The notes: generated from the letters alone by a model not told the origin. 64,000 nt of DNA from Kordiimonas sp. (GCA_002700365.1 PADB01000010.1:62001-126000); one strand, 5' to 3'. Shown: positions 8,486 to 18,334, counted from the first letter of the stretch. Numbers and translations: made by a program.

Positions 8486-8959
8486 TTAATTATTTGCAAT
8501 TTTCCACGTCCCGTCCGGTTGGCGGCAGGCACGACCATATCCCTGCTGCGTTTCACCACCAACTGTAATAGTCTGGGTATATTCGCGACAATATTGACCA
8601 TCGTCATTTGCAACAGCAGGCTCCGGCGTGAACGTACCGCCATTACCACTATCGGGGTTATGCCATGTCGACGTTTGCCCTGATGGGGATGATTCCAGTG
8701 CTGCCTGCTGTGCACGCTCCATCTCAAGACGGTCTGCCTTATCTAATGATTTACCGATACTGCGCCCCAAACTCGCGCCCATAATGGTACCCGCCGCCAC
8801 GGCAATATCCCGACTGGTTCCATCACCACCGATTTCAGCACCGATCACCGCACCACCGATAGCCCCAAGTAATGTGCCAAGGCCTTCTTTTTCGCCCATA
8901 TCTTCGCAGGCGGTCAGAAAAATACAGGTGCTTAAAATAACGGCAACTTTCTTAAACAT
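8486..8959 (-). CDS. Glycine-zipper lipoprotein, 17-kDa surface antigen-like
   Basis: About 157 residues. A signal peptide ends in FLTAC (lipobox). A Gly-zipper region follows (LGTLLGAIGGAVIGAEIGG ... GASLGRSIGKSLD), typical of Rickettsia 17-kDa antigen / RT0821-type envelope lipoproteins, then a C-terminal strand-rich part with YCREYTQTITVGG and GYGRACRQPDGTWKI, the family's conserved end with its two cysteines. ATG 8959 has AAGGA eight bases upstream; an in-frame TTG at 8965 is less likely. An outer-membrane or periplasmic location is expected. Single gene, ended by the hairpin at 8360-8390. Confidence 0.85.
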   Translation of the reverse strand: MFKKVAVILSTCIFLTACEDMGEKEGLGTLLGAIGGAVIGAEIGGDGTSRDIAVAAGTIMGASLGRSIGKSLDKADRLEMERAQQAALESSPSGQTSTWHNPDSGNGGTFTPEPAVANDDGQYCREYTQTITVGGETQQGYGRACRQPDGTWKIANN

Positions 8960-9068
8960 TCCCAAGTCCTTGTTTCTTTATAAAAGCAGATTACACCGCC
9001 CTAACTGAACGGCGGATGAACAATCCGTTAAGATTATATTTTTTGGAATTCTTTGTATTAATTCAAAA

Positions 9069-10424
9069 TCAATACGATGCGGGCAATGTCAAAACAGCCT
9101 GTAGACCGCCGCTTTCAGCTTTATTAAGGGCAATATCCCCGCCATAGAGCCTCACCAGATCCCGTACAATGCCAAGCCCCAAACCTGTACCCGGTACGGT
9201 ATCATCAAAGCGTTCCCCACGCGCAAACACGGCATCGACAACATCTGCATCAATACCTGGCCCATCATCCTCAATAATAATAAAACACTGTTCCTGCTCA
9301 CGCCTGGCACTGACCACCACTTTCTGCGTTGCCCACTTCGCCGCATTCTCAAGTAAATTACCGATCATCTCTTCCAAATCTTGCTTTTCACCACTAAAAA
9401 CCAGGCTGTCTTCATCGGATAATATTTTTACATCAAACGTCAATTTTCGACTTTTATAAATAACGGACATCGCCCGTTTTAAATCCATTATACAGGGCAT
9501 GATCCGCGTCGCATTGCCGATCACCTGTACCCGCGCTGCCATGCGGGCACGTTTCAAATAGTGGTCTATCTGACGACGCATGATATCTGCCTGTTGCTGC
9601 ACAGTTTTAAGTTCAGGCCCATCCCCTATTTGCGCTTCATTGCCGATAATAGCTAATGGTGTTTTTAAGGCATGGGCTAAATTACCCACCTGAATGCGTG
9701 CACGCTCCATCACCTCATGATTATGCGCTAAAAGAGCATTAAGCTCCGTTGCAAGCGGCTGCACCTCAGACGGAAAGTTATCCGGAAGCCGGGACACTTT
9801 ACCACTGCGCACATCAGCCAATGCAGAACGAACACGGCCTAAAGGTCGCAACCCATAAATCACTTGTAACGTTAAAAGACTGGCAAGCCCCGCTCCCAAC
9901 AGCCCTAGGGACCAAAACACGGTTCGATCAAATTGCCGAATTTGTGTTTGTAGTTCGGACCTGTCTACCGCAACGCTATAACGATATAGCTGCGCGGCAC
10001 CGGGCAACGCTATATCCTGTTCCAAAATACGAATAGCCTGACCTTCGGGCCCAGCCATGTTCATTACCCGCCCTGCTGGCAACGTCAAGCTCAGCTGTGG
10101 TGCCAAATCGTAATCCCATAAAGAACGTGACCGAAACGGCAATTCATCAACACTGGAAATTTGCCAATACCAACCCGAATAAGCCTGTTCAAAGCGCGGA
10201 TCCAGCATTGATCGTGTAAGGCTAATCACCCCCTGATCATCAACACTGCTAATGCTAATTAAATTCGTCATTAAGGCGTTGAGTTGGTCATCAAAGTTTT
10301 GTTCAACCGTTTGGCGGAATGAGCGTGAGAGTAAGTATCCCCCTGCCGCCAGGGCCAATAACATGAAGATTATCGACACCGATGTCAGACGCAGCCATAA
10401 AGAACGACGATCAAATAATTTCAT
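9069..10424 (-). CDS. Sensor histidine kinase, PhoQ-like
   Basis: 451 residues: helix 1 (about 11-33), a periplasmic sensor region to about 170, helix 2 (about 171-192), a HAMP-like linker, the dimerisation domain with phospho-accepting His251 in NLAHALKTPLAII, and the ATP domain with N box NLLENAAKWA, DDGPGID and GTGLGLGIVRDL. It is the last gene of an operon after the PepSY protein and the response regulator, starting 85 bases after the latter. The periplasmic part is strand-rich as in PhoQ-type sensors, but the ligand cannot be read. Confidence 0.93.
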   Translation of the reverse strand: MKLFDRRSLWLRLTSVSIIFMLLALAAGGYLLSRSFRQTVEQNFDDQLNALMTNLISISSVDDQGVISLTRSMLDPRFEQAYSGWYWQISSVDELPFRSRSLWDYDLAPQLSLTLPAGRVMNMAGPEGQAIRILEQDIALPGAAQLYRYSVAVDRSELQTQIRQFDRTVFWSLGLLGAGLASLLTLQVIYGLRPLGRVRSALADVRSGKVSRLPDNFPSEVQPLATELNALLAHNHEVMERARIQVGNLAHALKTPLAIIGNEAQIGDGPELKTVQQQADIMRRQIDHYLKRARMAARVQVIGNATRIMPCIMDLKRAMSVIYKSRKLTFDVKILSDEDSLVFSGEKQDLEEMIGNLLENAAKWATQKVVVSARREQEQCFIIIEDDGPGIDADVVDAVFARGERFDDTVPGTGLGLGIVRDLVRLYGGDIALNKAESGGLQAVLTLPASY

Positions 10425-10509
10425 GATTTAATCATCCCCCTGCGGTTTATGTCTGCTTGCCTAATGCGTGGTCTTATCACATCAAATCCTTCTGATGTTG
10501 CCAATAGAC

Positions 10510-11175
10510 CTATGACCGTTCACCATCCAACTGATATCCTAACCCCCTAACCGTGCGGATCAGATCATTGGATGTTTTTTTGCGGATTCTATTGATAAAG
10601 ACTTCAATGGTGTTTGAATCACGATCAAAATCCTGATCATAAATATGCTCGGTCAGTTCTGTTCGGGAAATGACCTTGTCCGGGTGATGCATCATATAAG
10701 ACAATAACTTGTACTCTTGTGCGGTTAACCGCACCGGGCGACCGTCAATCCGTACCTTGCCGCTGATCGTATCCAGAACTACGGGGCCACATTTTAATTC
10801 AGGGGATGCTTGCCCAACGGAACGGCGGATCAACGCCCGCACACGGGCCAGTACTTCTTCAACCTGAAAGGGCTTGGTGACATAATCATCCGCCCCGGCA
10901 TCTAACCCCGCGACCTTATCAGACCAATTATCCCGTGCGGTTAACACCAGAACGGGCATATCGCGATCTGCGTCACGCCATTTCTTTAAAACACTTACAC
11001 CGTCCATAACCGGCAGCCCCAGATCCAGTATGACAGCATCATAGTTTTCACTTTCTCCCAGAAAATGCCCATCCTCGCCATCAAAGGACACATCTACCGC
11101 ATAGCCGGCCTCTTCCAGCAAATCTTTTAATTGCCGCGATAAGTCCGGGTCATCTTCCACTAAAAGCAATCGCAT
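10510..11175 (-). CDS. OmpR/PhoB-family response regulator
   Basis: 221 residues. The receiver domain shows the acidic pair EDD near residue 7, phospho-accepting Asp51 in VILDLGLPVMDG, the Thr in LVLTARD and the Lys in VTKPF. A winged-helix DNA-binding domain follows (LTAQEYKLLSYMMHHPDKVISR ... IEVFINRIRKK ... IRTVRGLGYQL). It is the cognate regulator of the kinase encoded just downstream. An AAGGATAG ribosome site precedes ATG 11175. Confidence 0.95.
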   Translation of the reverse strand: MRLLLVEDDPDLSRQLKDLLEEAGYAVDVSFDGEDGHFLGESENYDAVILDLGLPVMDGVSVLKKWRDADRDMPVLVLTARDNWSDKVAGLDAGADDYVTKPFQVEEVLARVRALIRRSVGQASPELKCGPVVLDTISGKVRIDGRPVRLTAQEYKLLSYMMHHPDKVISRTELTEHIYDQDFDRDSNTIEVFINRIRKKTSNDLIRTVRGLGYQLDGERS

Positions 11176-11201
11176 ATTCTTCTATCCTTTTGAAAATACC
11201 T

Positions 11202-11681
11202 TCAGCGGCCATGAACAGTTAAAATTTGCCCTGTATGGGCGTTAACACGCACAGATAACACCCGTCCATTCCGTGTAAGCACACGCACATCATACAACAT
11301 GGGGCGTTGTGCATTTGCGGCCTCTAATAAACGCGCATCCAGAATACGCCCGGGGAAGCGGCCCCGGACCGACTGCCGAATAACAGAAAGGGATTTTATT
11401 TCCCCCCGGCGCACGGCTTCACGCACTTCATCATGTTTATAACTGTTTCTAAAAACAGGACGATATCCTTGCCCTGGCATTTGTGCGGGGCGAAAATGCG
11501 GGGCCTTTTCACGGGACAGGAAACGACCCTGCGGGACGCCGGGATGCAGCCCGCGGCGGACCTCGCGGGCATTCTCGCGCGGGGCTTTACGCTCATAGGC
11601 AAAGGCTTTCTCCCCCACGGCGGGGGAAAACAGCAAAACACAGCAAAACGCTGCCATATAGATGATAACCTTACGCATCAT
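11202..11681 (-). CDS. Secreted PepSY-domain protein
   Basis: About 159 residues from ATG 11681. This start gives a normal signal peptide (MMRKVIIYMAAFCCVLLFSP...AFA); the longer frame to 11753 adds an N-terminus with no clear ribosome site. The middle is rich in Arg and Pro; the last 70 residues match a PepSY domain (SVIRQSV...PGRILDARLLE, YDVRVLTRNGRVLSVRVNAHTGQIL). PepSY proteins are commonly periplasmic modulators and are often encoded with PhoPQ-like systems, as here, 26 bases before the response regulator. It may tune the kinase or be an envelope-stress effector; this is inference. Confidence 0.78.
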   Translation of the reverse strand: MMRKVIIYMAAFCCVLLFSPAVGEKAFAYERKAPRENAREVRRGLHPGVPQGRFLSREKAPHFRPAQMPGQGYRPVFRNSYKHDEVREAVRRGEIKSLSVIRQSVRGRFPGRILDARLLEAANAQRPMLYDVRVLTRNGRVLSVRVNAHTGQILTVHGR

Positions 11682-11775
11682 GGCCTTAGCATAAACCGTA
11701 TATGCTGAATAGAGAATGAATAACATGTCCTGTAAAATAGGCTTCACTGTCATATTGTGACGTCAAACGCCTCTT

Positions 11776-12807
11776 TTATTTCACGCCCAAACGACTTTGG
11801 AGCTCAGAACTGGTCGACGAATAACCGCTGGCTTTCTTTTCATTGGGAAAAATATAAGAAAAGGCGGTATGCGCCATCGTCGCCGCTTCATGAAACCCTG
11901 TCAGGATCAACTTGATTTTACCGGGATAGGTGCAAATATCCCCAATAGAATATAGTCCCTCTATACCAGTTTCATGGGTGGCCGCGTCAACGTGAATATG
12001 GTTGCGCTCCAGATTTAGCCCCCATTCTGCAATCGGCCCTAAAGACACCTTCAGGCCAAAAAACGGCATTAACACATCACAAGTATGCGTTATGTTGTCC
12101 CCTTCAGCGGTCTGGATTTGTAATTGGTCGATTATACCATCCTGCCCTTGAATTTCCTGTACTGTGCCTACGGTAAAATCGATCTTGCCTGCATTTAAAA
12201 GATCAAACATTTTATCGACACTGTCCGGGGCGGCCCTAAAATCAGGACGTCTATGGACCAACATGACGCGTTTGGCGATAGGGGTTAGGCTTAAGACCCA
12301 ATCCAATGCACTATCCCCACCGCCGACAATAACCACATTTTTATCTTTAAAATCAGCCATACGGTGAACCTCGTAAAACACGGATTTATCTTCGAAGTCT
12401 TCGATGTTTTTAATCGCCGGACGTTTAGGAACAAAACTCCCTGCCCCGGCAGCAATCACAACGGCCGCTGCCCGCACGACAACACCATGGCTCGTACTGA
12501 CCTGCCATCTGCCATCGTCCAATCTCAGCAGACTTTGCGCCTGTTGGTTAAAATGAAATTGTGGATCAAAGGGCCCAGCCTGTTCTAACAAATCATCGAT
12601 TAATTTCTGCCCTGTCACAGAGGGACGCGCCGGAATATCATAGATCGGCTTTTCGGGATATAACTGCGTGCATTGCCCCCCGGGACGATCCAGATTATCC
12701 AGCAGATGACACTTTATTCCCAATAGCCCCGCCTGAAATGAGGCAAAAATCCCCACTGGGCCAGCGCCGATGATAACCATGTCCGTCTCATAATGGCTTT
12801 CCTCCAT
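11776..12807 (-). CDS. Ferredoxin-NADP+ reductase, thioredoxin reductase-like type
   Basis: 343 residues. The FAD site DMVIIGAGPVGIFASFQAG is at the N-terminus, RPGGQCTQLYPEKPIYDIP follows, and an internal NADPH-binding domain has VVIVGGGDSALDW. There is no CxxC redox pair, which separates it from true thioredoxin reductases and places it with YumC-type FNRs. It should pass electrons between NADPH and ferredoxin or flavodoxin in the cytosol. AAGGAGAGG precedes ATG 12807. Its electron partner is not in the window. Confidence 0.9.
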   Translation of the reverse strand: MEESHYETDMVIIGAGPVGIFASFQAGLLGIKCHLLDNLDRPGGQCTQLYPEKPIYDIPARPSVTGQKLIDDLLEQAGPFDPQFHFNQQAQSLLRLDDGRWQVSTSHGVVVRAAAVVIAAGAGSFVPKRPAIKNIEDFEDKSVFYEVHRMADFKDKNVVIVGGGDSALDWVLSLTPIAKRVMLVHRRPDFRAAPDSVDKMFDLLNAGKIDFTVGTVQEIQGQDGIIDQLQIQTAEGDNITHTCDVLMPFFGLKVSLGPIAEWGLNLERNHIHVDAATHETGIEGLYSIGDICTYPGKIKLILTGFHEAATMAHTAFSYIFPNEKKASGYSSTSSELQSRLGVK

Positions 12808-12921
12808 ATGATGCCTCTCCTTACGCGCTTAACTGTTCCCTATATGATGATTCATTTCTTTTTTGTTGTGTTTCTCTGTCGTCAATGAAATCATGAGACG
12901 CCTTTAACATTCAATGGAAAA

Positions 12922-13923
12922 ATGCTAATCATGGGCAGGGAAAGGTTTTTTGCGGCTATTTATAGCGCCGCCTTTTTCGGGTTGATCTTTTGGTGTGTTC
13001 AAACTGTACCGTCCCAGGCCGATATATTGCATGTTGGTCCAAACCATCCCTTAAAATACCCAAGTCATGCGGCGCGCATCGCCAAAGATGGTGACCTGAT
13101 TCTTATCGATGCAGGGCATTATGACGGTGATATTGCCGTCTTTACCCAGAACAGATTAACCATCAAGGCCATAAACGGCATGGCCCATATCAAAGCACCG
13201 AAACGCATTTCGAATGGTAAGGCCATCTGGATTATTAAAGGAAGTGATGTCTGGATAAGCAATATACATTTTAGCGGGGCTCATGTACCCGACCGTAATG
13301 GAGCGGGTATTCGTCATGTAGGCGGAAAGCTGACAATTAGTAATTGTCACTTCACAGCGAACCAGATTGGCTTACTGAGTTATAATAATATGAAAGGTGA
13401 CATTCATATTCAATCTTCCCGGTTTGCCAATAACCGCCTGAAAGACGACACTCAGATTAACCCCGGCCATAATGTTTACATCGGTCGTATCGGCAATTTC
13501 GTTATTGAAGACAGCATTATCTTCGGAGCCCATATCGGCCATCAGGTCAAAAGCCGTGCGGCCCGGTCAATCATACGACGCAATCGCATTTTTGACGAAA
13601 AACCTCACGTCTCCAGCTATCTTATCGATCTTCCCAATGGTGGCGATGCTCTCATCGAAGACAATGACCTTTATCAAGGACCCGATGCGGTCAATTACAC
13701 CATGATAAGTTATGGTGCAGAACGACGTTTACATCATAAAAATGCATTAATAATACAGCAAAATAAGTTCAAGAATGACGCCTCTTTAGGGTTAGCCCTG
13801 CATAATCATACTGACGTCGTACCGCGAATGGATAATAACAGCCTGGATGGCGTAACTCTGCAAAAAACGGGCGAATTAATAAATAAGGTTGTGAAAACAT
13901 TGCGAACATGGACAGAACAGTAG
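12922..13923 (+). CDS. Exported right-handed beta-helix repeat protein
   Basis: 333 residues. An N-terminal hydrophobic signal (to about residue 38, ending near SQA) is followed by a beta-helix with repeated short strands: KAIWIIKGSDVWISNIHFSG, GKLTISNCHFTANQIGLLSY, GDIHIQSSRFANN, GNFVIEDSIIFGA, SIIRRNRIFDE, ALIEDNDLYQG, ALIIQQNKF. This PbH1 pattern is typical of polysaccharide lyases, epimerases and spike-like proteins. The location just ahead of a Wzy/ligase-like gene suggests a role in an exported polysaccharide. No catalytic residues can be assigned, so lyase activity is only a possibility. Confidence 0.78.
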   Translation: MLIMGRERFFAAIYSAAFFGLIFWCVQTVPSQADILHVGPNHPLKYPSHAARIAKDGDLILIDAGHYDGDIAVFTQNRLTIKAINGMAHIKAPKRISNGKAIWIIKGSDVWISNIHFSGAHVPDRNGAGIRHVGGKLTISNCHFTANQIGLLSYNNMKGDIHIQSSRFANNRLKDDTQINPGHNVYIGRIGNFVIEDSIIFGAHIGHQVKSRAARSIIRRNRIFDEKPHVSSYLIDLPNGGDALIEDNDLYQGPDAVNYTMISYGAERRLHHKNALIIQQNKFKNDASLGLALHNHTDVVPRMDNNSLDGVTLQKTGELINKVVKTLRTWTEQ

Positions 13924-14051
13924 AGGCACGGTAAAACCTATGACATGGGCTGATTTTATCACCCCCAATAGATGACAATAATACCCCCTCATCTAAAACA
14001 ATATCACCAGAACGACAGGGATCGTCGGCAATAACGGACGTACAGTTCAAA

Positions 14052-16343
14052 ATGACATGGTTACTCAAAGTTTTCGGCATTTTTCTATTATGCTGCGCTG
14101 CTTTTCTTATATGGGATTATCCCGTTGCGTCCGTGACAATGGGCATTCTGGCGGTTGGATATCTTTTGTTAATGCACGGCTTTCTGCGGGCATGGCTGGT
14201 CTGCCTCCCCTCCCTGTTAGCCGTCACAGACTTAACGTTATATTCTGGCCGCCTTTACATAGACGAATTTGATATTCTCGTTTTGCTAACCGCTGGGGCA
14301 CTTTTTCTTCATGTTAACGCGACAGAATACAAAGAAGCCCTGACAGCACGTTCCATGCTCCTCATGCATTTGATGGGAGGCGTCACTGTCATTAGCACAT
14401 TGATCTTTCTCTTTCCCTGGCCTGGCATTACCCCCAATAGTCTCGCAACTGCGGTCAGCCCCCTGAATGCCCTGCGTGAAGCCAAAGGCTTTTTCTGGGC
14501 TTGGCTATTATTCCCTTTCCTGAAAATACAATACGACCAAAACCCTACCCGTACCCGTGATTTCCTTATTGCCGGGATCATTGCCGGGGTAATCTTGCTT
14601 GGTATCGGAATTCTGTGGGAAAGAGGTGTTTTTCTCTCTCTGGTATCTGGTAAAGGGATCTATGGTTTCCTCGCCACTTTACTGGATTTCAGCAGCACCT
14701 ATCGGGTAACTGGCTTATTCTCCAGCATGCATACGGGTGGGACAGCAATTGACGCCTATATGGCACTGGTTCTGCCATTGACACTGGCGCCTTTGTTATT
14801 ATCCCGTTCCCCATGGGTTAAACTTTTCGCCGTAGGGTGCTTTTTATTCGGCACCTATGGCCTCATGGTCACTTTTTCACGTGCCTTATATTTAGGATTT
14901 TTTATTTCCTTGCTGATGGTCGGTATTTTCCTCGTTTATCAGAACCGCCGCAGTTTCAGTAACGTCACCGCCCGTCACCTGACGTCACCGCTTTTGGCTT
15001 TCTTTGTCTTCTCTGTGCTGTTCCTGCTGTTATTCCAAATGGGCGGGCTTATCTCGTTGGGCGGGGGGCTGTTTCTTATGGCCGCCTGCAGTATGGCAAC
15101 AGCCCTGTTTAAAGCAGACAGAAAAGTTATCTTAGGTATAGCCATCGCATTAATCGCCACAGCGGGAGGCTATATTATTTTCAAAGGTATCATCGGCAGC
15201 CGATGGTCCGAAGCAGGCCCCCTTGAAGCAGTCTTGGGCACCTTTGCCGCCGCCATCGTTCTCCCGGCCCTTACGGTATATGTTACCCCCCCACTGCGCC
15301 ACCGCGACCATCTCCTTAATTTAGGAATGGGGTTGATGATTTTAGTCGTTTTATGGGCGGGCACCATTCCGGCGACCTTTGGTTATCGCATGTTTGAACG
15401 TTTCAGTACTACAAGCGAAGATATGGATACACGCCAGCATCACTGGACCCGCACCTTAAAATATATGGATGACGGTATTGGCACGCATCTTTTTGGGATG
15501 GGGGTCGGTAGCTTCCCCTATCATTTCTTCATCAATAATATCGGGACCTTCCCCTTAGTACGATATAGTTTGGGGCAAGATCAAAATGATCATTACTTAA
15601 CCCTGAGTAGCGGTGGTTATGGCTTTAATCAGAAAATCTCCCTTGCCCCCGACAGTAAATATACGTTACGCATTCGCACCCGTAGCAACAGCGCTCATGC
15701 CCATGTAGGGGTAAAGTTGTGTCATAAGCATATCCTGTATAGCGAACGTTATATGCCCAGTTGTCCCCGCGTGATTATTCGCCACAAAACGGCTGGCGAA
15801 TGGCAACAACATGAACATGTCTTCGAAAGTCGCGGACTGGGTCGTTGGGGACTGTTCTATTGGCCCACAACAATGATAATGGGCTATGTTCACCCGGAAC
15901 GCCCTATTGACATCACTGATGTACAACTGATTGATGCCAAGGGACGTAATATTCTTAACAATGGCCGCTTTGTGCATGGCACGGACCGTTGGATTATGGT
16001 GACAAACTGGGAACACTTATCCTGGCACCCTAAAAATATGTTCCTGTATCTGTATTTTGAATATGGACTTATCGGGCTCGGTGTTTTTCTTATTCTCGTC
16101 AGTGCCGCCCTACTCCGGCAACTGCGCGAATTACGGCAGGGCAGTTCTATGGCCCCCTTCCTGATTGCGGCCATCAGCAGCTTTATGCTCGTGGGGCTTT
16201 TTGGAACCCTTCTGGATGTCCCACGCGTTGCAACACTTTTTTATCTGGTGGTCACCGCCGCCATGATAGACAAAGCTATGCTTCGAGCTCCTATCCATTC
16301 TTCTCTCACCACCGATGATCATGAGCCAACAACCTCTCAATGA
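14052..16343 (+). CDS. O-antigen ligase/Wzy-like membrane protein with inserted beta-rich domain
   Basis: 763 residues with about 12 transmembrane helices. A large extracytoplasmic loop begins with the family-like RQHHWTRTLKYMDDG...LFGMGVGSFP, is interrupted by about 150 residues of predicted beta-sandwich (from about 495 to 645, including LTLSSGGYGFNQKISL, YTLRIRTRS and NILNNGRFVHGTDRW), and resumes with the usual HLSWHPKNMFLYLYFEYGLIGLG end before the last helices. Proteins of this group join or polymerise sugar chains from a lipid carrier at the outer face of the inner membrane. The inserted domain looks like a carbohydrate-binding module. A link to the neighbouring beta-helix and FemAB-like genes is inferred. 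The ribosome site at ATG 14052 is weak. Confidence 0.75.
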   Translation: MTWLLKVFGIFLLCCAAFLIWDYPVASVTMGILAVGYLLLMHGFLRAWLVCLPSLLAVTDLTLYSGRLYIDEFDILVLLTAGALFLHVNATEYKEALTARSMLLMHLMGGVTVISTLIFLFPWPGITPNSLATAVSPLNALREAKGFFWAWLLFPFLKIQYDQNPTRTRDFLIAGIIAGVILLGIGILWERGVFLSLVSGKGIYGFLATLLDFSSTYRVTGLFSSMHTGGTAIDAYMALVLPLTLAPLLLSRSPWVKLFAVGCFLFGTYGLMVTFSRALYLGFFISLLMVGIFLVYQNRRSFSNVTARHLTSPLLAFFVFSVLFLLLFQMGGLISLGGGLFLMAACSMATALFKADRKVILGIAIALIATAGGYIIFKGIIGSRWSEAGPLEAVLGTFAAAIVLPALTVYVTPPLRHRDHLLNLGMGLMILVVLWAGTIPATFGYRMFERFSTTSEDMDTRQHHWTRTLKYMDDGIGTHLFGMGVGSFPYHFFINNIGTFPLVRYSLGQDQNDHYLTLSSGGYGFNQKISLAPDSKYTLRIRTRSNSAHAHVGVKLCHKHILYSERYMPSCPRVIIRHKTAGEWQQHEHVFESRGLGRWGLFYWPTTMIMGYVHPERPIDITDVQLIDAKGRNILNNGRFVHGTDRWIMVTNWEHLSWHPKNMFLYLYFEYGLIGLGVFLILVSAALLRQLRELRQGSSMAPFLIAAISSFMLVGLFGTLLDVPRVATLFYLVVTAAMIDKAMLRAPIHSSLTTDDHEPTTSQ

Positions 16344-16369
16344 CACGTATGTAAAGCAGCGTATGAAAA

Positions 16370-17578
16370 ATGAATAAGACAACCGCAGATAATTTTTTGG
16401 CCTTATTAAAAGACGTCTGGCAGGATAGCTTCTTTGGCATCGATGTCAGCCAGATTATAAGTGCGCTTGGCATATTATTGTTTTTTGTTTTGCTGCGCAG
16501 GCTTTTCAGCTTGTTTATTATTAACCGCCTGAAGGCTGTGGCACTACGAACCAAAAACGATATTGATGATGCGGTCATTGATGCATTAGAAGCCCCCATA
16601 AGCTTTATCCCCATTGTCATTGGCGTTTTTGTTGCTACAGAAATGATGATGCTGGAAGACGATACGGCTGTTATCGCCGCTCAGAATCTCAACCGGTCTT
16701 TGATCTCATTTAATATTTTCTGGGCTTTGTATCAGGTGGTCAATCCGCTCAGCTTCTCTATTGGAAAAGCCAAAGACATTTTTACCCCGAATATGGTTGA
16801 TTGGATGGTTAAAGCCGGGCGGGCATTGTTTATCTTTCTGGGGGCCGCAACCATTCTGGAAATATGGGGTGTTAAAGTCGCCCCCTTAATTGCCGGTCTT
16901 GGACTTTTTGGTGTCGCCGTGGCCTTAGGGGCTCAGGACTTGTTTAAAAACCTGATTGCCGGAATTTTTATTATTGGTGAACGACGCTTTACTAGCGGAG
17001 ACTGGATCTTAGTTGACGGGCTTGTCGAAGGTACCGTTGACAGCATCGGCTTTAGAACCACTACTGTACGGCGCTTTGATAAAGCCCCGGTTTATGTGCC
17101 TAATGCCAAATTAGCGGATAGTGCGGTGACAAACTTTTCACGTATGACACATAGACGCATTTATTGGAAAATTGGGGTAACCTACGACACTTCCGTCGAT
17201 CAGCTACGCGCTATTCGTGAACAAATCGAAGCGTATGTTCTGGGCAATGACGACTTTGCACATCCGCCAGAAGTCTCAACTTTTGTACATATTGACTCCT
17301 TTAATGATAGTTCTATTGACCTAATGCTCTATTGTTTTACCCGCAGCATAAAATGGGGGGAATGGTTGCAAATTAAGGAAGAGCTCGCACTTGCTATTAA
17401 AGATATCGTTACCAATGCCGGGTCTTCATTCGCTTTCCCCAGCACATCTGTTTATTTGGAAACACTGCCCGAAGGGGCAGAAGTCTTTCCGCTGAATAAA
17501 CCTGCTGAAACGGGCGCAAAAAACACCATCGCCGCGGGGCTCAGCGGTGCTGAATTTTCTGGGCGGGAAGACGGATAG
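16370..17578 (+). CDS. MscS-family mechanosensitive ion channel
   Basis: 402 residues: several N-terminal helices, the pore helix with GLFGVAVALGAQDLFKNLIAGIFIIGERRF (Gly/Ala-rich TM3), then the beta domain with GDWILVDGLVEGTVDSIGFRTTTVRRFDKAPVYVPN and the alpha/beta carboxy-terminal domain. Such channels open on hypo-osmotic shock to release solutes. Residues after about 385 are low complexity. It follows the Wzy-like gene by 26 bases and its stop codon TAG overlaps the GTG start of the next gene, so it is co-translated with the DUF938 methyltransferase. Confidence 0.93.
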   Translation: MNKTTADNFLALLKDVWQDSFFGIDVSQIISALGILLFFVLLRRLFSLFIINRLKAVALRTKNDIDDAVIDALEAPISFIPIVIGVFVATEMMMLEDDTAVIAAQNLNRSLISFNIFWALYQVVNPLSFSIGKAKDIFTPNMVDWMVKAGRALFIFLGAATILEIWGVKVAPLIAGLGLFGVAVALGAQDLFKNLIAGIFIIGERRFTSGDWILVDGLVEGTVDSIGFRTTTVRRFDKAPVYVPNAKLADSAVTNFSRMTHRRIYWKIGVTYDTSVDQLRAIREQIEAYVLGNDDFAHPPEVSTFVHIDSFNDSSIDLMLYCFTRSIKWGEWLQIKEELALAIKDIVTNAGSSFAFPSTSVYLETLPEGAEVFPLNKPAETGAKNTIAAGLSGAEFSGREDG

Positions 17579-18231
17579 TGCCCCCAACGTCGCCCATACA
17601 GGCTGGAAGACAGTTCGCTCCCGCCACGGCCCGCAATCGCGATGCGATCCTTGGTGTATTACAAGATTACCTAACGCATAAGGACGGCGGTCACATTCTG
17701 GAAATTGCAAGTGGAACAGGTGAACATGCCGCCTATTTTGCCCCACATTTTCCCCAATACACCTGGCAACCATCTGATATAAACACCACGGCTCTTCAAA
17801 GTATTAATGCATGGCGAACAGATATTAACTGCTCCACTTTATCACCCGCCATGACGCTAGATGTCAGCCAACCGCACTGGTATCACTCCCTTTTAGATCG
17901 TAAAAAACAAACGCCTTTCTCTCTAAAAGCCATTGTCTGTATCAATATGGTTCACATTTCGCCATGGGCCGCAACCGAAGGCCTGTTAAATGGGGCAGGA
18001 CAACTTCTTTCACCAGGCGGCCTACTGTATCTCTACGGCCCCTATTATCAGCAAGGTGTTGAAACGGCCCCGTCAAATATTGCCTTTGACCACCAGTTAC
18101 AGCAACAAAACCCCATGTGGGGTTTGCGGCACTTAACAGATGTTATTGAAACCGCAAAACGCGCAGGCCTCACTCATCTGGACACCCGCAAAATGCCTGC
18201 TAATAATCTCTCTGTCATTTTTCGGTGTTAA
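17578..18231 (+). CDS. DUF938 family SAM-dependent methyltransferase
   Basis: 217 residues beginning at a GTG that overlaps the MscS stop (TAGTG). Features of the family are RQFAPATARNRDAILGVL at the N-terminus, the SAM-binding loop ILEIASGTGEHAAYFA (motif I), WQPSDIN (motif II) and INMVHISPW. The target of these methyltransferases is not known. Translational coupling to a mechanosensitive channel is unusual enough to note, but may just reflect tight packing. Confidence 0.85.
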   Translation: MPPTSPIQAGRQFAPATARNRDAILGVLQDYLTHKDGGHILEIASGTGEHAAYFAPHFPQYTWQPSDINTTALQSINAWRTDINCSTLSPAMTLDVSQPHWYHSLLDRKKQTPFSLKAIVCINMVHISPWAATEGLLNGAGQLLSPGGLLYLYGPYYQQGVETAPSNIAFDHQLQQQNPMWGLRHLTDVIETAKRAGLTHLDTRKMPANNLSVIFRC

Positions 18232-18334
18232 CGTTGCACGAACGAAAGGCAAAGAAATGCTGCCTTACTCTGCTGCTTTACCATAATTCCAATTTGTCTT
18301 AGCGTTTTTTTTACGCCTATGCGTTATAACCACC

